Shown here piece after piece: positions 15,689 through 24,503 of a DNA stretch of 43,392 bases; positions within the stretch are counted from its first letter, which is position 1, and each line of letters opens with the position of its first letter. This stretch comes from Marinomonas ushuaiensis DSM 15871 (GTDB taxonomy: Bacteria > Pseudomonadota > Gammaproteobacteria > Pseudomonadales > Marinomonadaceae): the NCBI RefSeq assembly GCF_000521805.1, contig NZ_JAMB01000019.1, forward strand, positions 1-43,392, given 5' to 3'. Position numbers and translations under genes: made by a program. The notes under the pieces were generated by a model. That model made no database searches. It worked only from the letters and a program-made list of their open reading frames with translations, and had not been told where the DNA came from.

Positions 15689-17275
15689 TTGTTAACGACA
15701 GCTAACATCACTATGCAATTTGGTGCAAAACCTCTTTTTGAAAACGTTTCTGTTAAATTCAGTGAAGGTAAGCGCTACGGTCTTATCGGAGCGAATGGAT
15801 GTGGTAAATCCACTTTCATGAAAATTCTTGGTGGTGATCTAGAGCCAAGTTCAGGGAATGTATCGAAAGATCCTAATGAACGTCTTGGTAAATTGAAACA
15901 GGATCAATTCGCTTACGAAGAATATTCTGTTATCGATACTGTCATGATGGGGCATACAGAGCTTTGGGCTATTAAGTCTGAAAAAGATGCGATTTATGCT
16001 AACCCTGAAATGACAGAAGCCGACGGTTTACGTGCTGGTGATTTGGAAGCTGAGTTTGCAGAAATGGATGGCTACACGGCAGACGCTCGTGCCGGAGAAT
16101 TGTTGTTGGGTGTTGGTATTTCAACTGAACAACATTACGGTTTGATGAGCGAAGTGGCACCTGGTTTGAAACTTCGAGTATTGTTAGCACAAGCGCTTTT
16201 TTCTGATCCAGAAATACTGTTGTTGGATGAGCCTACCAATAACTTGGACATCAACACGATTCGTTGGTTGGAAGGCGTTTTGGTTGATCGTAACTGCACC
16301 ATGATCATTATTTCCCATGACCGTCACTTCTTAAACTCTGTTTGTACCAACATGGCAGATTTGGATTACGGTGAGTTGCGTTTGTTCTCTGGTAACTATG
16401 ATGAGTACATGACAGCAGCAACACAGTCTCGTGAGCGCTTATTAGCGGATAATGCTAAGAAGAAAGCACAGATCAACGAATTGAAATCCTTCGTGAGCCG
16501 CTTTTCTGCTAACGCATCGAAATCTAAGCAAGCGACTTCTCGTGCGAAACAAATTGATAAAATTCAACTTGAAGATGTTAAACCTTCTAGCCGTCAAAGC
16601 CCGTTCATTCGCTTTGAGCAAGAGAAAAAACTACATCGTCTTGCTGTACAGGTTGAAAACCTTGCTAAGTCTTATGACGAACCACTTTTCAGTAACTTGA
16701 ACATGATGGTTGAAGTGGGCGAGCGTATTGCGGTTATCGGTCCAAATGGTATTGGTAAAACAACCCTGCTTAAATGTTTGGTTGGCGATACAGACCTAAC
16801 CAAAGGCGAAGTGAAGTGGTCTGAAAATGCCAATATTGGTTATTATGCTCAGGATCATGCCCACGAATTTGAAAAAGACGTGGACTTGGTTGAGTGGATG
16901 AACCAATGGGGTCAAGAAACTGATGATGAGCAAATCATCCGAGGCACACTTGGTCGTCTATTGTTCTCACAAAATGACATTAAAAAATCCGTTAAAGTAC
17001 TGTCTGGTGGTGAACAAGGTCGTATGCTTTTTGGTAAATTGATGCTGCAAAAGTCAAATGTTCTTGTGATGGATGAGCCAACCAACCACATGGATATGGA
17101 GTCCATTGAAGCCTTGAACTTAGCGTTGGATCATTATCCTGGCACTTTGATTTTTGTCAGTCATGACCGTGAATTTGTTTCCTCTCTTGCGACTCGCATT
17201 GTCGAAGTAACAAGTAAAGGTGTTGTCGATTTCCATGGCACTTACGATGAGTACTTAGAAAAGCTAGAGTCTTAA
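15689..17275 (+). CDS. ybiT: ABC-F ATPase YbiT
   Basis: The 528-residue cytoplasmic protein has two ABC ATPase domains and no membrane segments. ABC-F proteins bind the ribosomal E site and affect translation. The first domain has GANGCGKST and [12 protein letters not shown], with the family signature serine region altered (SEVAPGLK). The second has [17 protein letters not shown] and [10 protein letters not shown]. The linker (about 235-310) contains [20 protein letters not shown] and [20 protein letters not shown], nearly identical to E. coli YbiT. The frame opens at TTG 15647, but TTG 15689 gives [12 protein letters not shown], aligned with E. coli YbiT, and has GGAAGA about six bases before it. 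Length matches (530 in E. coli). Confidence 0.95.
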   Translation: MLTTANITMQFGAKPLFENVSVKFSEGKRYGLIGANGCGKSTFMKILGGDLEPSSGNVSKDPNERLGKLKQDQFAYEEYSVIDTVMMGHTELWAIKSEKDAIYANPEMTEADGLRAGDLEAEFAEMDGYTADARAGELLLGVGISTEQHYGLMSEVAPGLKLRVLLAQALFSDPEILLLDEPTNNLDINTIRWLEGVLVDRNCTMIIISHDRHFLNSVCTNMADLDYGELRLFSGNYDEYMTAATQSRERLLADNAKKKAQINELKSFVSRFSANASKSKQATSRAKQIDKIQLEDVKPSSRQSPFIRFEQEKKLHRLAVQVENLAKSYDEPLFSNLNMMVEVGERIAVIGPNGIGKTTLLKCLVGDTDLTKGEVKWSENANIGYYAQDHAHEFEKDVDLVEWMNQWGQETDDEQIIRGTLGRLLFSQNDIKKSVKVLSGGEQGRMLFGKLMLQKSNVLVMDEPTNHMDMESIEALNLALDHYPGTLIFVSHDREFVSSLATRIVEVTSKGVVDFHGTYDEYLEKLES

Positions 17276-17310
17276 GTTTCATAAAAAGATAAGTAAATGA
17301 ATAAGTAAAT

Positions 17311-17343
17311 AAAAAAGGAAGGCCAAATGGTCTTCCTTTTTTT
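17311..17343 (+). terminator. Rho-independent terminator of ybiT
   Basis: AAAAAAGGAAGGCC (17311-17324) pairs with GGTCTTCCTTTTTT (17329-17342) over an AAAT loop, with one G-T pair. The T-run closes the stem. Confidence 0.88.
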
Positions 17344-17395
17344 ATGTTTACTGTTTGAGGTGATGAATGTTTTTAAGCATTAATACTGGCTAGTA

Positions 17396-18232
17396 CTAAC
17401 GTCTGTCATTATAAGTATCGGCTTCTTGATATTCGAGGATTTCGACTTTGTCGTCTACATTGATAATGCCTGTATTTAAAGCAATCATGTTGATTCCAAA
17501 AGTGATGCCTTTCTTATCTAGAAGGCGAAATTTCCCCAGTGTTTTTAATGGTTCACCTTTTTTGAGTCGTTCTGCTGTTTCTGGGTTTAATGTGGTGAAA
17601 ATGCAGCGAATACAGGGTTTTACATTTTCAAACTCTACTTCACCAATTTTAATGCGCTTCCAGCTGTCTTCTTCAAATGGTTTGTTCCCCTCAATGACCA
17701 GATTCGGTCGGAATTGAGCCATTTTAATATCTTCTGGACAGGTTCTATTGAGTTCATTTAATGATGCTTGTGTGGTGAGTAGAAAAGGGTAGCCATCAGC
17801 AAAGGCGACTGGAGAATCTGGTTTTCTGCTAGTGAAACGTACTGATTTGTCACTAAAGTAGACCAACTCAACGGGCTCAGCTAGAATTGAACTGAACCAG
17901 ATATTTGCTTCTTCCAGGGCAACTTCCCCTTGTACGCTTTCTTCCCAAATAACGACGTTTTTATAATTCCCAGAAAGGCTTTTTGGGGAAAGCGTTAATT
18001 CAGTTACAAGAGTTGGGTGAGAAAGCAACCAAGCGCCATCTTCAAGTTGTTCTGCTTTTATTAAGGTTAGTTTTGGAAATTCCCTTCCTGTCACACATTC
18101 TCCATCTGGTGTTACTAACATGTAGCGCCGATCATTCAAAAGGCCGGCTTCGTTCACTTGGCTGGTTTGCAATGTAATGCCGTGAATGGATTTAATCGGA
18201 TAGATAGCCAGTTTGCTCAGGGAGTAGGTCAT
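17396..18232 (-). CDS. MOSC domain protein, YcbX-like without ferredoxin domain
   Basis: The 278-residue protein has the MOSC N-terminal beta-barrel (LSKLAIYPIKSIHG…LLNDRRYMLV) and the MOSC domain (about 125-270; FADGYPFLLTTQASLNELN, AQFRPNLVIEG). The conserved molybdenum cofactor-binding cysteine is probably in VKPCIRCIFT. E. coli YcbX is 369 residues because of a C-terminal 2Fe-2S domain. Here the protein stops after MOSC, so electrons must come from a separate partner. YcbX-type proteins reduce N-hydroxylated bases, and this function is inferred. It follows AAGGA and is a single-gene unit. Confidence 0.88.
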   Translation of the reverse strand: MTYSLSKLAIYPIKSIHGITLQTSQVNEAGLLNDRRYMLVTPDGECVTGREFPKLTLIKAEQLEDGAWLLSHPTLVTELTLSPKSLSGNYKNVVIWEESVQGEVALEEANIWFSSILAEPVELVYFSDKSVRFTSRKPDSPVAFADGYPFLLTTQASLNELNRTCPEDIKMAQFRPNLVIEGNKPFEEDSWKRIKIGEVEFENVKPCIRCIFTTLNPETAERLKKGEPLKTLGKFRLLDKKGITFGINMIALNTGIINVDDKVEILEYQEADTYNDRR

Positions 18233-18302
18233 GAGATTTCCTTTAGGGATTAGCCATCATTATTACTTAGGGTGTGTCTTTTTTTCAATTAAAAAAGCCT
18301 AA

Positions 18303-18336
18303 TAAAAAAGCCCCAGAATAGAATTCTGAGGCTTGT
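18303..18336 (-). terminator. Rho-independent terminator of the decarboxylase gene
   Basis: On the minus strand AAGCCTCAGAATTC pairs with a GAAT/CTGGGGCTT arm, with one mismatch, followed by six T. It lies 50-85 nt after the decarboxylase stop codon. Confidence 0.75.
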
Positions 18337-18386
18337 TCTTTCGGTTACCGTTTTGGCATTGTCAGCTTGAGGCTTATCAATGGGTC

Positions 18387-19553
18387 TTATAGATAATAAG
18401 AAGCCAAAGGAGGGAAACCGTTAAATTCTATCGCACTGTATGTCGTAGTGTAGGCGCCAGTAGACAACCAAAACATACGATCACCAATGGCTAGATTAAG
18501 TGGCAGTCCGTATTTGTAGTTTTCATACATGATGTCGGCACTATCACAAGTTGGACCTGCAATAATCACTTCTTCTAGTTCGCCTTCTTTTTCTACGTGA
18601 ATCGGGTATTTGATGGATTCATCCAGTGTTTCGATTAGACCAGAAAATTTCCCTACGTCCGTAAATACCCAACGGTTCAATGCTGTGTGTGATTTACGAG
18701 AAATCAATACCACTTCGCTGACCAATACGCCGGCGTTAGAAATAAGCGAACGACCCGGCTCAAGAATGATGCGTGGTAATTCTGTGCCAAAGTCTTCTTC
18801 CAAGAAACGTGTAATTTCTTCTGCGTAAGTTGATAGCTCATTGGTTCGCGTAATATAGTTAGCAGGAAAACCGCCACCCATATTGATCATTTGAAGCTCA
18901 ATACCGTCTTCTTCTTTTAAACGCTCAAAAATCACTTTAACGCTAGCAATAGCGGCATCCCATGCACCTATATCACGCTGCTGAGAACCAACATGGAATG
19001 AAATGCCGTAAGGAATCAAACCAAGTTCTTTTGCTAAAACAAGTAAATCCATCGCCATGTCTGGACGACAGCCAAATTTACGAGAAAGCGGCCAGTCGGC
19101 CGTTACGGTACCTTCCGTCAAAATACGGACGTAAACACGAGAGCCTGGTGCGGCTTTGGCAATGTTACGTAAATCTGCTTCAGAATCAGTCGCAAACATA
19201 CGAACACCTTTTTCATAGAAATAGCGTACGTCATTTGCTTTTTTGATTGTGTTGCCATAACTCACACGGTCTGGAGATACGCCACCAATTGCAAGTAATT
19301 TATCCAACTCATAACGTGATGCTATGTCGAAATTTGAACCACGATCACGAAGTAGTGTTAGGACTTCTGGTGCTGGATTGGCTTTGATCGCATAAAAGAT
19401 ATCGGCGATAGGGAAGCCTTTGGTGATTTCGGTGTAAGCTTCATCGATTATTTCTGTATCGATAACAACAAAAGGTGTTTCTTTTGTTGCAGCAAAGGCC
19501 TTGAAACGAGCGAAGCGCTCAGGTGTGTAGAAATCGTTGACATTAATGGTCAT
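18387..19553 (-). CDS. Group III PLP-dependent ornithine/lysine decarboxylase
   Basis: The 388-residue protein is an alanine-racemase-fold (group IV/III-type, eukaryotic-like) decarboxylase, making putrescine or cadaverine from ornithine or lysine. Landmarks: PLP lysine K57 in YAIKANP, FHVGSQ near 186-190, INMGGGFP, EPGRSL (275-280), catalytic C336 in GPTCDSAD, and Y368 in GAYTTTYS. It resembles the Pseudomonas SpeC-type enzyme of about 387 residues. The frame opens eight codons further upstream, at 19577, but AGGAG lies inside that extension and is well placed for ATG 19553. The substrate cannot be fixed from sequence. It has its own terminator and is a single-gene unit. Confidence 0.92.
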   Translation of the reverse strand: MTINVNDFYTPERFARFKAFAATKETPFVVIDTEIIDEAYTEITKGFPIADIFYAIKANPAPEVLTLLRDRGSNFDIASRYELDKLLAIGGVSPDRVSYGNTIKKANDVRYFYEKGVRMFATDSEADLRNIAKAAPGSRVYVRILTEGTVTADWPLSRKFGCRPDMAMDLLVLAKELGLIPYGISFHVGSQQRDIGAWDAAIASVKVIFERLKEEDGIELQMINMGGGFPANYITRTNELSTYAEEITRFLEEDFGTELPRIILEPGRSLISNAGVLVSEVVLISRKSHTALNRWVFTDVGKFSGLIETLDESIKYPIHVEKEGELEEVIIAGPTCDSADIMYENYKYGLPLNLAIGDRMFWLSTGAYTTTYSAIEFNGFPPLASYYL

Positions 19554-19773
19554 GGATAGAAACTCCTCATTGTACAAACATAAACCGATAATAAGTAAAC
19601 GTCTTTAGCTTTTCCCGTCCTACTTATGGCTGTTACTTATCCGGCCTTATTTATGATGGCCTTAAGCGACTAGCGCAGCAGTTGAAGCGGTGCGGATTAT
19701 GTTCAGCAATGACGCGGGCGAAATTTAAGGTCAAGAGGAGATTACGTCAAGTATTTTTTTGTTTTTTAGTCAA

Positions 19774-19803
19774 AAAAAAGAGACGGAAAATCGTCTCTTT
19801 TTT
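19774..19803 (-). terminator. Terminator of the YeeE-like gene pair (bidirectional form)
   Basis: AAAAAAGAGACG (19774-19785) pairs perfectly with CGTCTCTTTTTT (19792-19803). On the minus strand it ends in an eight-T run, 19 nt after the second YeeE-like gene. Confidence 0.88.
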
Positions 19804-19821
19804 CATATGACTTGTAAGGTC

Positions 19822-20241
19822 TTATTTGTGCGATATTTTGGTTTGAAAATAGTGTAAACCACTACCGATGATTAATGCTCCAACGAAATAAATACCTTCG
19901 TTTGGATTGTTCACTAGTGCGGTCAAACCAGGTCCAGGACAGTAACCACTGATGCCCCAACCAATACCAAAAAGTGATGAACCAATAATCAATTTCGAGT
20001 CGATTTGGCGTAAAGTTGGCACTTGCCATGTGCTGCCTAAAAAAGGACGCAGTTGCTTTCCTTTAATAAAGTACCCAATCATACCGACAGCAATGGCACT
20101 GGCCATAACAATGATAAGTGAAGGGTTCCAGTTACCGAAAATATCTAAAAAGCCAATGACGACGGCAGGGTTAGTCATTTCCGAAAAAGCCAATCCCAAA
20201 CCAAACAGCAAGCCAGCCAGAAGTGTAATAATTGCATTCAT
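19822..20241 (-). CDS. YeeE/YedE-type sulfur transporter half (second subunit)
   Basis: The 139-residue membrane protein has four hydrophobic segments and matches half of a YeeE/YedE (DUF395) transporter: FSEMTNPAVVIGFLDIFGNW, then GIGWGISGYCPGPGLTAL. Full-length YeeE-type proteins take up thiosulfate or related sulfur species and use pore cysteines; here the Cys is in SGYCPGPG. Many bacteria encode two half-size proteins next to each other, as here: the partner ends 22 bp upstream. The pair likely forms one transporter for a sulfur compound. The substrate is inferred. Confidence 0.88.
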   Translation of the reverse strand: MNAIITLLAGLLFGLGLAFSEMTNPAVVIGFLDIFGNWNPSLIIVMASAIAVGMIGYFIKGKQLRPFLGSTWQVPTLRQIDSKLIIGSSLFGIGWGISGYCPGPGLTALVNNPNEGIYFVGALIIGSGLHYFQTKISHK

Positions 20242-20263
20242 GATGATTTCCTAATCTGTTTGC

Positions 20264-20662
20264 TTAGTTTAAAACGGCAACAGTAATGATGGCCGTTGCC
20301 ATAAAGATGATTGTTGCAGCAATGGAGCGAGGTGATAGTCTCGATATGCCACAAACGCCATGACCACTAGTACAGCCACCACCAAGTCGTGTGCCGTAAC
20401 CGACAAGCAATCCAGAGATGATTAGAAGTAATGGGCTTCTTGTTTCAGGAAACGCAACCGTTTGCTCCGTTAAAATGCCGTACGCGCTACCACCTATGAT
20501 GAGTCCCGCTATGAATAAAAAAGGCAAAAAACGGCCTTTGCTAAATACAAGTTGTGACAGTATGCCGCTGATACCAATTACCTTGCCTGTAACAAGAAGG
20601 TATATTGTTGCCGTTAAGCCAATCAGTAGCCCGCCAACGAGAGGGTTAAATATAGTTTCCAT
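20264..20662 (-). CDS. YeeE/YedE-type sulfur transporter half (first subunit)
   Basis: The 132-residue membrane protein has about four hydrophobic segments and the family motif GGGCTSGHGVCGISRLS near its C-terminus, with two cysteines as in the N-terminal half of YeeE-type transporters. It is followed 22 bp later by the other half, so both are probably co-transcribed and work together. The frame extends to a TTG at 20674, but ATG 20662 has GGA at a suitable distance and is preferred. Split YeeE pairs are often controlled by an ArsR-type persulfide sensor. None is encoded here, but direct and inverted ATTAG/CTAAT repeats lie upstream (20683-20726). Confidence 0.88.
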   Translation of the reverse strand: METIFNPLVGGLLIGLTATIYLLVTGKVIGISGILSQLVFSKGRFLPFLFIAGLIIGGSAYGILTEQTVAFPETRSPLLLIISGLLVGYGTRLGGGCTSGHGVCGISRLSPRSIAATIIFMATAIITVAVLN

Positions 20663-20682
20663 GTTAGATTCCAATTATTAAT

Positions 20683-20726
20683 ATTAGTCTATTCTAATGT
20701 ATCTTAATAAGGTAATGCTAATGTAT
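20683..20726. promoter_or_regulatory. Possible operator upstream of the YeeE-like pair
   Basis: ATTAG (20683-20687) and CTAAT (20694-20698) form an inverted repeat. CTAATGTAT occurs twice as a direct repeat (20694-20702 and 20718-20726), 24 bp apart, close to two helical turns. It lies just upstream of the minus-strand start at 20662. The repressor is unknown. Confidence 0.4.
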
Positions 20727-20883
20727 TTTTTGAAATGATTGATTTTTATTTTTTTATTGCGACTTTTGCTTATGAAGACTGATTATAAAAAGAGAATGGG
20801 GTCTTTAGTTCCACACTATTTACCTATTAGATGGCTGATAATATGGAAAACACGCTGTATTCTTGAGTGATAAAGGAGATTAG

Positions 20884-21348
20884 ATGAATGATTTATGGCT
20901 AGGTGCTTCAAAAGATGAGGCGCAATGTGTTTTTCTTTTGCCTAACAAGCCTATGTTATCCAAGGAGAGCGACTGTGTTTTGTCTAGGGAGCTTGATGCT
21001 GCACTTTTGATTGAATTAAATGGTAACCATTGGCGCAAGATTTTAACCATCATGGCGAAACTGGTTGTTCCTCATTATGATGATTGGCGAGAATTCCGTG
21101 ATAAAGACTTGTTAAAGAAAGTTGGGATTGCCTTTACGGTAGATCAATTAGATGGCTATCAAGGCAAACTTTTCATTGTTGGTAATACTTTTCGAGATGC
21201 TTGGCCTGTGCCAGACTTTGCGAAAGAAATTGGAGAAGGGCATGTTGCTGCTTTTTCGTCCTCTTGTGTTTGGTGTCCTTATTTAGATTATCGCCAATTT
21301 CCTAATGTTCTAATTGAAAAAATACGTAAAACCATTTTGGAGAAATGA
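20884..21348 (+). CDS. Conserved-looking protein of unknown function
   Basis: The 154-residue soluble protein has no family I can name. It starts at ATG 20884 after a strong AAAGGAG. Visible traits: VVPHYDDWREFRDKDLLKKVGIAF, a GNTFRDAWPVPDF segment, and CVWCPYLDYRQFPN near the C-terminus with a CxxC that could bind metal or form a disulfide. There is no signal peptide or membrane segment. Its stop codon overlaps the start of the TerB-like gene (ATGA), so the two are translationally coupled and probably act together. Confidence 0.72.
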   Translation: MNDLWLGASKDEAQCVFLLPNKPMLSKESDCVLSRELDAALLIELNGNHWRKILTIMAKLVVPHYDDWREFRDKDLLKKVGIAFTVDQLDGYQGKLFIVGNTFRDAWPVPDFAKEIGEGHVAAFSSSCVWCPYLDYRQFPNVLIEKIRKTILEK

Positions 21349-21791
21349 TGCTTAAAGCTTTAAAGAGTCTTTTTAGTATGCCAGTTGAGCAAGGTGAGCA
21401 AATAACCTATCAAAAAGCGGTTGCGGCCTTACTTATGGAAGTTATGCTGGCAGACCATGTTATTGATGAAAAAGAAGAAGGGCAAGTTAAAGACTTTCTC
21501 CGTGAAGTCAGCGAATTGGGTGATGATATAGATGTGCTTTACCAAGAGGCTAAAACCGGCGTAGAGCACGCAAATGATTTGTACCAATTCACTAAAGTGA
21601 TTAATGAAACCGCAACACTAGAGCAAAAAATGCTTCTTCTAAAAGCCTTGTGGCGTGTCGCTTTTGTTGATGGTGATCTCGATGCCCATGAAGATCATAG
21701 AATCAGAAGAATCAGTGAATTGCTCTTTATGCCTCATTCTGAATTTATTCAGGCAAAAATATTTGTACAGAATGAAATAAGCAAAGAGTAA
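21345..21791 (+). CDS. TerB-like protein (tellurite resistance TerB superfamily)
   Basis: The 148-residue, mostly helical protein shows the TerB-like fold pattern: AVAALLMEVMLADHVIDEKEEGQVKDFL followed in the second half by LLLKALWRVAFVDGDLDAHEDHRIRRISELL. Both repeats carry the acidic aDxxxdxxE element that binds metal in TerB. The family joins tellurite-resistance and general stress roles, and no other ter gene is present here. It overlaps the previous gene by 4 nt and is followed by a terminator, giving a two-gene operon. Confidence 0.85.
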   Translation: MMLKALKSLFSMPVEQGEQITYQKAVAALLMEVMLADHVIDEKEEGQVKDFLREVSELGDDIDVLYQEAKTGVEHANDLYQFTKVINETATLEQKMLLLKALWRVAFVDGDLDAHEDHRIRRISELLFMPHSEFIQAKIFVQNEISKE

Positions 21792-21823
21792 ATTTGAATA
21801 GTGATGACATTTTCTTTTTAGAT

Positions 21824-21853
21824 AAAAAACGCGGCAAATAAGCCGCGTTTTTT
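21824..21853. terminator. Bidirectional terminator between TerB-like gene and sodB
   Basis: AAAAAACGCGGC (21824-21835) and GCCGCGTTTTTT (21842-21853) form a perfect 12-bp stem with an AAATAA loop, T-rich on both strands. A second short inverted repeat, CTGACGTT/AACGTCAG, follows at 21865-21888, close to the sodB stop. Confidence 0.92.
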
Positions 21854-21896
21854 GACTGGTCTTACTGACGTTTTAATAAGAACGTCAGGAAAGGCC

Positions 21897-22478
21897 TTAA
21901 GCTGCGAAGTTTGCTGCCGCAAATTCCCAGTTAGCTAGCGCCCAGAAACCTTTAAGGTAGTCAGGACGAACATTGCGGTAATCAATGTAGTAAGCGTGTT
22001 CCCAAAGGTCGACAGTAATTAGAGCCGTTTGGTCACCAGTAAGAGGCGTTGCTGCATTACTTGTGTTTACGATTTCTAAAGAGCCATCGGCATTCTTAAC
22101 TAACCATGTCCAGCTAGAGCCGAAGTTGTTTACTGCTTTATCATTGAACGCTTCTTGGAATTTTTCAAAAGAACCCCAAGTTGCATTGATAGCGTCTGCT
22201 AGAGCACCCGTTGGAGTGCCGCCGCCATTAGGGCTTAAGCTGTTCCAGAAAAAAGTGTGATTCCAGATTTGAGCTGCATTGTTGAAAACAGGGCCTGAGG
22301 CAGATTTGACGATTTCTTCAAGTGATTTGTTTTCAAACTCAGATCCTGGAAGTAGACCATTTAATTTAACAACATATGTGTTGTGATGCTTACCGTAATG
22401 GTATTCAAGCGTCTCAACCGACATGTGCGGCTCAAGTGCGTCTTTAGCGTAAGGAAGAGCGGGTAATTCAAAAGACAT
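21897..22478 (-). CDS. sodB: Iron superoxide dismutase
   Basis: The 193-residue cytoplasmic enzyme converts superoxide to hydrogen peroxide and oxygen. The four metal ligands are H27 (EYHYGKHH), H74 (IWNHTFFW), D157 and H161 ([12 protein letters not shown]). The Gln at position 70 (AAQIWNH) is typical of the iron type, as are the length and the sequence as a whole. AAGGAG precedes the ATG. There is no signal peptide. Iron-dependent control is common for sodB, but I could not read a clear Fur box in the upstream 150 bp. Confidence 0.97.
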   Translation of the reverse strand: MSFELPALPYAKDALEPHMSVETLEYHYGKHHNTYVVKLNGLLPGSEFENKSLEEIVKSASGPVFNNAAQIWNHTFFWNSLSPNGGGTPTGALADAINATWGSFEKFQEAFNDKAVNNFGSSWTWLVKNADGSLEIVNTSNAATPLTGDQTALITVDLWEHAYYIDYRNVRPDYLKGFWALANWEFAAANFAA

Positions 22479-22635
22479 TTCAATTCTCCTTGCTTTATAT
22501 TAACGAAAAATGCTTGTTATCAAGCAGTTAATGGTGCTTATATAGTAGCATTGAACATCTTAAGATAATATTATTTAGGATTGTTCTTCTACGATTTTCC
22601 ATAATTTTTATTAATAGCGGTTATATAAGATTTCC

Positions 22636-23559
22636 ATGCAAAGAGACGATGATGTTGAGATCCCAAGCCTGACTCTGGATCAAGATGAAGTCAGTGATAG
22701 AAGACCTAATGCAGCACCAAAAGATAATTCTGCTCCTTCTCCAGCAAGGCCTACTCATGCGCCTAAGACAATGGTAGTGCAGAAAAAAACCAGCCTAGTA
22801 GGTGTTTATTTTTTATTAATATTTATTCTGTTAATTTCGGCTGGCGTTGGATATTGGTTATGGCAGCAAAATATGCAACTGCGTAATGAAATTTATGGTG
22901 CTAAAAGTGAAATCCAGAATTTAGACCATCAATTAATTGCTGCGGATGTGTCTGCGAATAAGCAAGGTCAAACCCTTGAAGAAACCCTTAAAACTCACGA
23001 TAGTGAAATTCGCAAGCTTTGGGCTATTGCTTATGATCGAAATAGAAAATCGATTGCAGATAATGGTGATGAAATTGCAAAGCTTCAGAAGTTGATTGCG
23101 AGTCTTAAGGATACTTTATCCACTCAGTCTAAACGTATCGCAATACAATCATCAGCCTTTAATGATTTAGAAGCTGGCTACAATAAGTTGATACCTGCTG
23201 TTTCTGGTATCGATGAAGCGGTGAAGGTTGTTGCTGTGAAGCAAGAAGCTCAAGCAAAACAATTGCAATCAGTTGAAAGCCAAATTGCACTTCAAGCAGG
23301 TCAAAGTCAAACGTTGGGTCTGAATGTGAGGACTCTTCTTCAGGACTTGGAATCCGCGCAGAAAAAGATTTCAGCGCTTGAGAATAAGTCTGCGGATGTT
23401 AGCGCAGCGGATTTAGCAAAAATTCAAACAAGCTTAACAAATCATCAAGATGCAATAAATTCCAGTGATGCATTTAGAACTCAGGTTAACGGTGAAATAA
23501 ATCGACTACGTAAACAAATTAATCAATTGGTATTAGAGCAACAACTTAACGCTGAATAA
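22636..23559 (+). CDS. Membrane-anchored coiled-coil protein, function unknown
   Basis: The 307-residue protein has a charged, Pro-rich N-terminus (about 1-50, cytoplasmic), one membrane helix (about 53-75: LVGVYFLLIFILLISAGVGY) and a long periplasmic region (76-307) with heptad-like patterns rich in Gln, Lys and Leu, probably coiled coil. The conserved patch HDSEIRKLWAIAYDRNRK (about 120-137) recurs in similarly built proteins of other gammaproteobacteria. No enzyme motif is seen. It may organise the envelope or tether a partner. It is monocistronic, with a strong terminator. Confidence 0.72.
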   Translation: MQRDDDVEIPSLTLDQDEVSDRRPNAAPKDNSAPSPARPTHAPKTMVVQKKTSLVGVYFLLIFILLISAGVGYWLWQQNMQLRNEIYGAKSEIQNLDHQLIAADVSANKQGQTLEETLKTHDSEIRKLWAIAYDRNRKSIADNGDEIAKLQKLIASLKDTLSTQSKRIAIQSSAFNDLEAGYNKLIPAVSGIDEAVKVVAVKQEAQAKQLQSVESQIALQAGQSQTLGLNVRTLLQDLESAQKKISALENKSADVSAADLAKIQTSLTNHQDAINSSDAFRTQVNGEINRLRKQINQLVLEQQLNAE

Positions 23560-23566
23560 TTTGTAA

Positions 23567-23604
23567 AAAAGAGACAGCCAACTAAAGAGTTGGTTGTCTC
23601 TTTT
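23567..23604. terminator. Bidirectional rho-independent terminator
   Basis: A 17-bp stem (23567-23583 with 23588-23604, one G-T pair) has an AAAG loop and A/T tails on both sides. It ends the coiled-coil gene and the convergent SDR gene. Confidence 0.9.
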
Positions 23605-23627
23605 ATCTCATTATTTCTAAACTTATA

Positions 23628-24395
23628 TTAATTGCGACCTGCGATCACTCCGCCATCAACATCCCATATTGCCCCTGTTACCCAGCTTGTATCATCACTC
23701 AGTAGTAAACTTGCCACTTTCGCCACGTCTTCTGGTTGTCCAATTCTACCTATTGGGTGGAAGCCATTGAATGTTGCTAATGTTTCGTCCATCACTGTTG
23801 GATCAATAAAGGATTCGAAGATCGTTGATTTAACCAAAGCAGGTGAAATCGCATTGACACGAATATTGCTGTCCGCTAGTTCCATTGCCATGTGCTGAGT
23901 TAATGAATGCAATCCTGCTTTTGCCATTGAATAAGCAGAAGAAGGCGTTGCTTTGATGGCTTGTTTTGCCCACATTGAACCAATATTCACAATGGCGCCG
24001 CCATCGTTCGCAATCATATTTTTAGCAACCGCTTGGGATATGAAAAAGATGGCGCGATTTAATTCGTGATAAATGTCGAAATCATTATTATCATGATCAA
24101 CAAATGGTTTCGGTTTAAAGTAACCTGCAGAATTAAGTAAATATTTGATGTGTAAGTTATTATCGTTAGCGAATGTCACAATACGTTGAACATCCTCTTT
24201 GTTGTATAAGTCTGCTTGTAGTGTGCTAACGTCACCGAATTCAGAAAGCGCGTCACTGGCTTTATTAAGTTTTTCTGGGTTGCGTCCGACAATGATTGTT
24301 TTAATGTTGCGTTGTAATAATAGCTTTGCGCTTTCGAAGCCCATTCCGCTTGATCCACCAACAATAAGTGCGACAGATTGTTTTGTATTTTTCAT
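23628..24395 (-). CDS. Short-chain dehydrogenase/reductase
   Basis: The 255-residue classical SDR has the nucleotide-binding VGGSSGMGF (TGxxxGxG type), the NSAG strand motif, the catalytic S in NIGSMW and YxxxK in SAYSMAKAG, and a C-terminal WDVDGG. The substrate is unknown; the fold is common for NAD(P)H-dependent alcohol/ketone conversion. The frame extends 12 codons further upstream, but ATG 24395 has AAGGA at the right distance. It is divergent from an HxlR regulator across 108 bp holding an inverted repeat, so it is probably that regulator's target. Confidence 0.92.
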   Translation of the reverse strand: MKNTKQSVALIVGGSSGMGFESAKLLLQRNIKTIIVGRNPEKLNKASDALSEFGDVSTLQADLYNKEDVQRIVTFANDNNLHIKYLLNSAGYFKPKPFVDHDNNDFDIYHELNRAIFFISQAVAKNMIANDGGAIVNIGSMWAKQAIKATPSSAYSMAKAGLHSLTQHMAMELADSNIRVNAISPALVKSTIFESFIDPTVMDETLATFNGFHPIGRIGQPEDVAKVASLLLSDDTSWVTGAIWDVDGGVIAGRN

Positions 24396-24461
24396 TTGGT
24401 AATCCTTGTTCTTATGTTTAAAGTGAAGCAAAGGTTACGAGTGAAAATCGTTTTAAAAAAG

Positions 24462-24490
24462 TAAGTACTATTTAGTAAGGTAGGTACTTA
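24462..24490. promoter_or_regulatory. Possible operator of the divergent SDR/HxlR pair
   Basis: TAAGTAC (24462-24468) and GTACTTA (24484-24490) are perfect inverted halves separated by 15 bp. The spacer holds a further TAGTAAGGTAGG direct-repeat-like element. It lies between the two divergent genes and would suit an HxlR-type dimer. Confidence 0.55.
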
Positions 24491-24503
24491 AAGGTATATC
24501 TTT

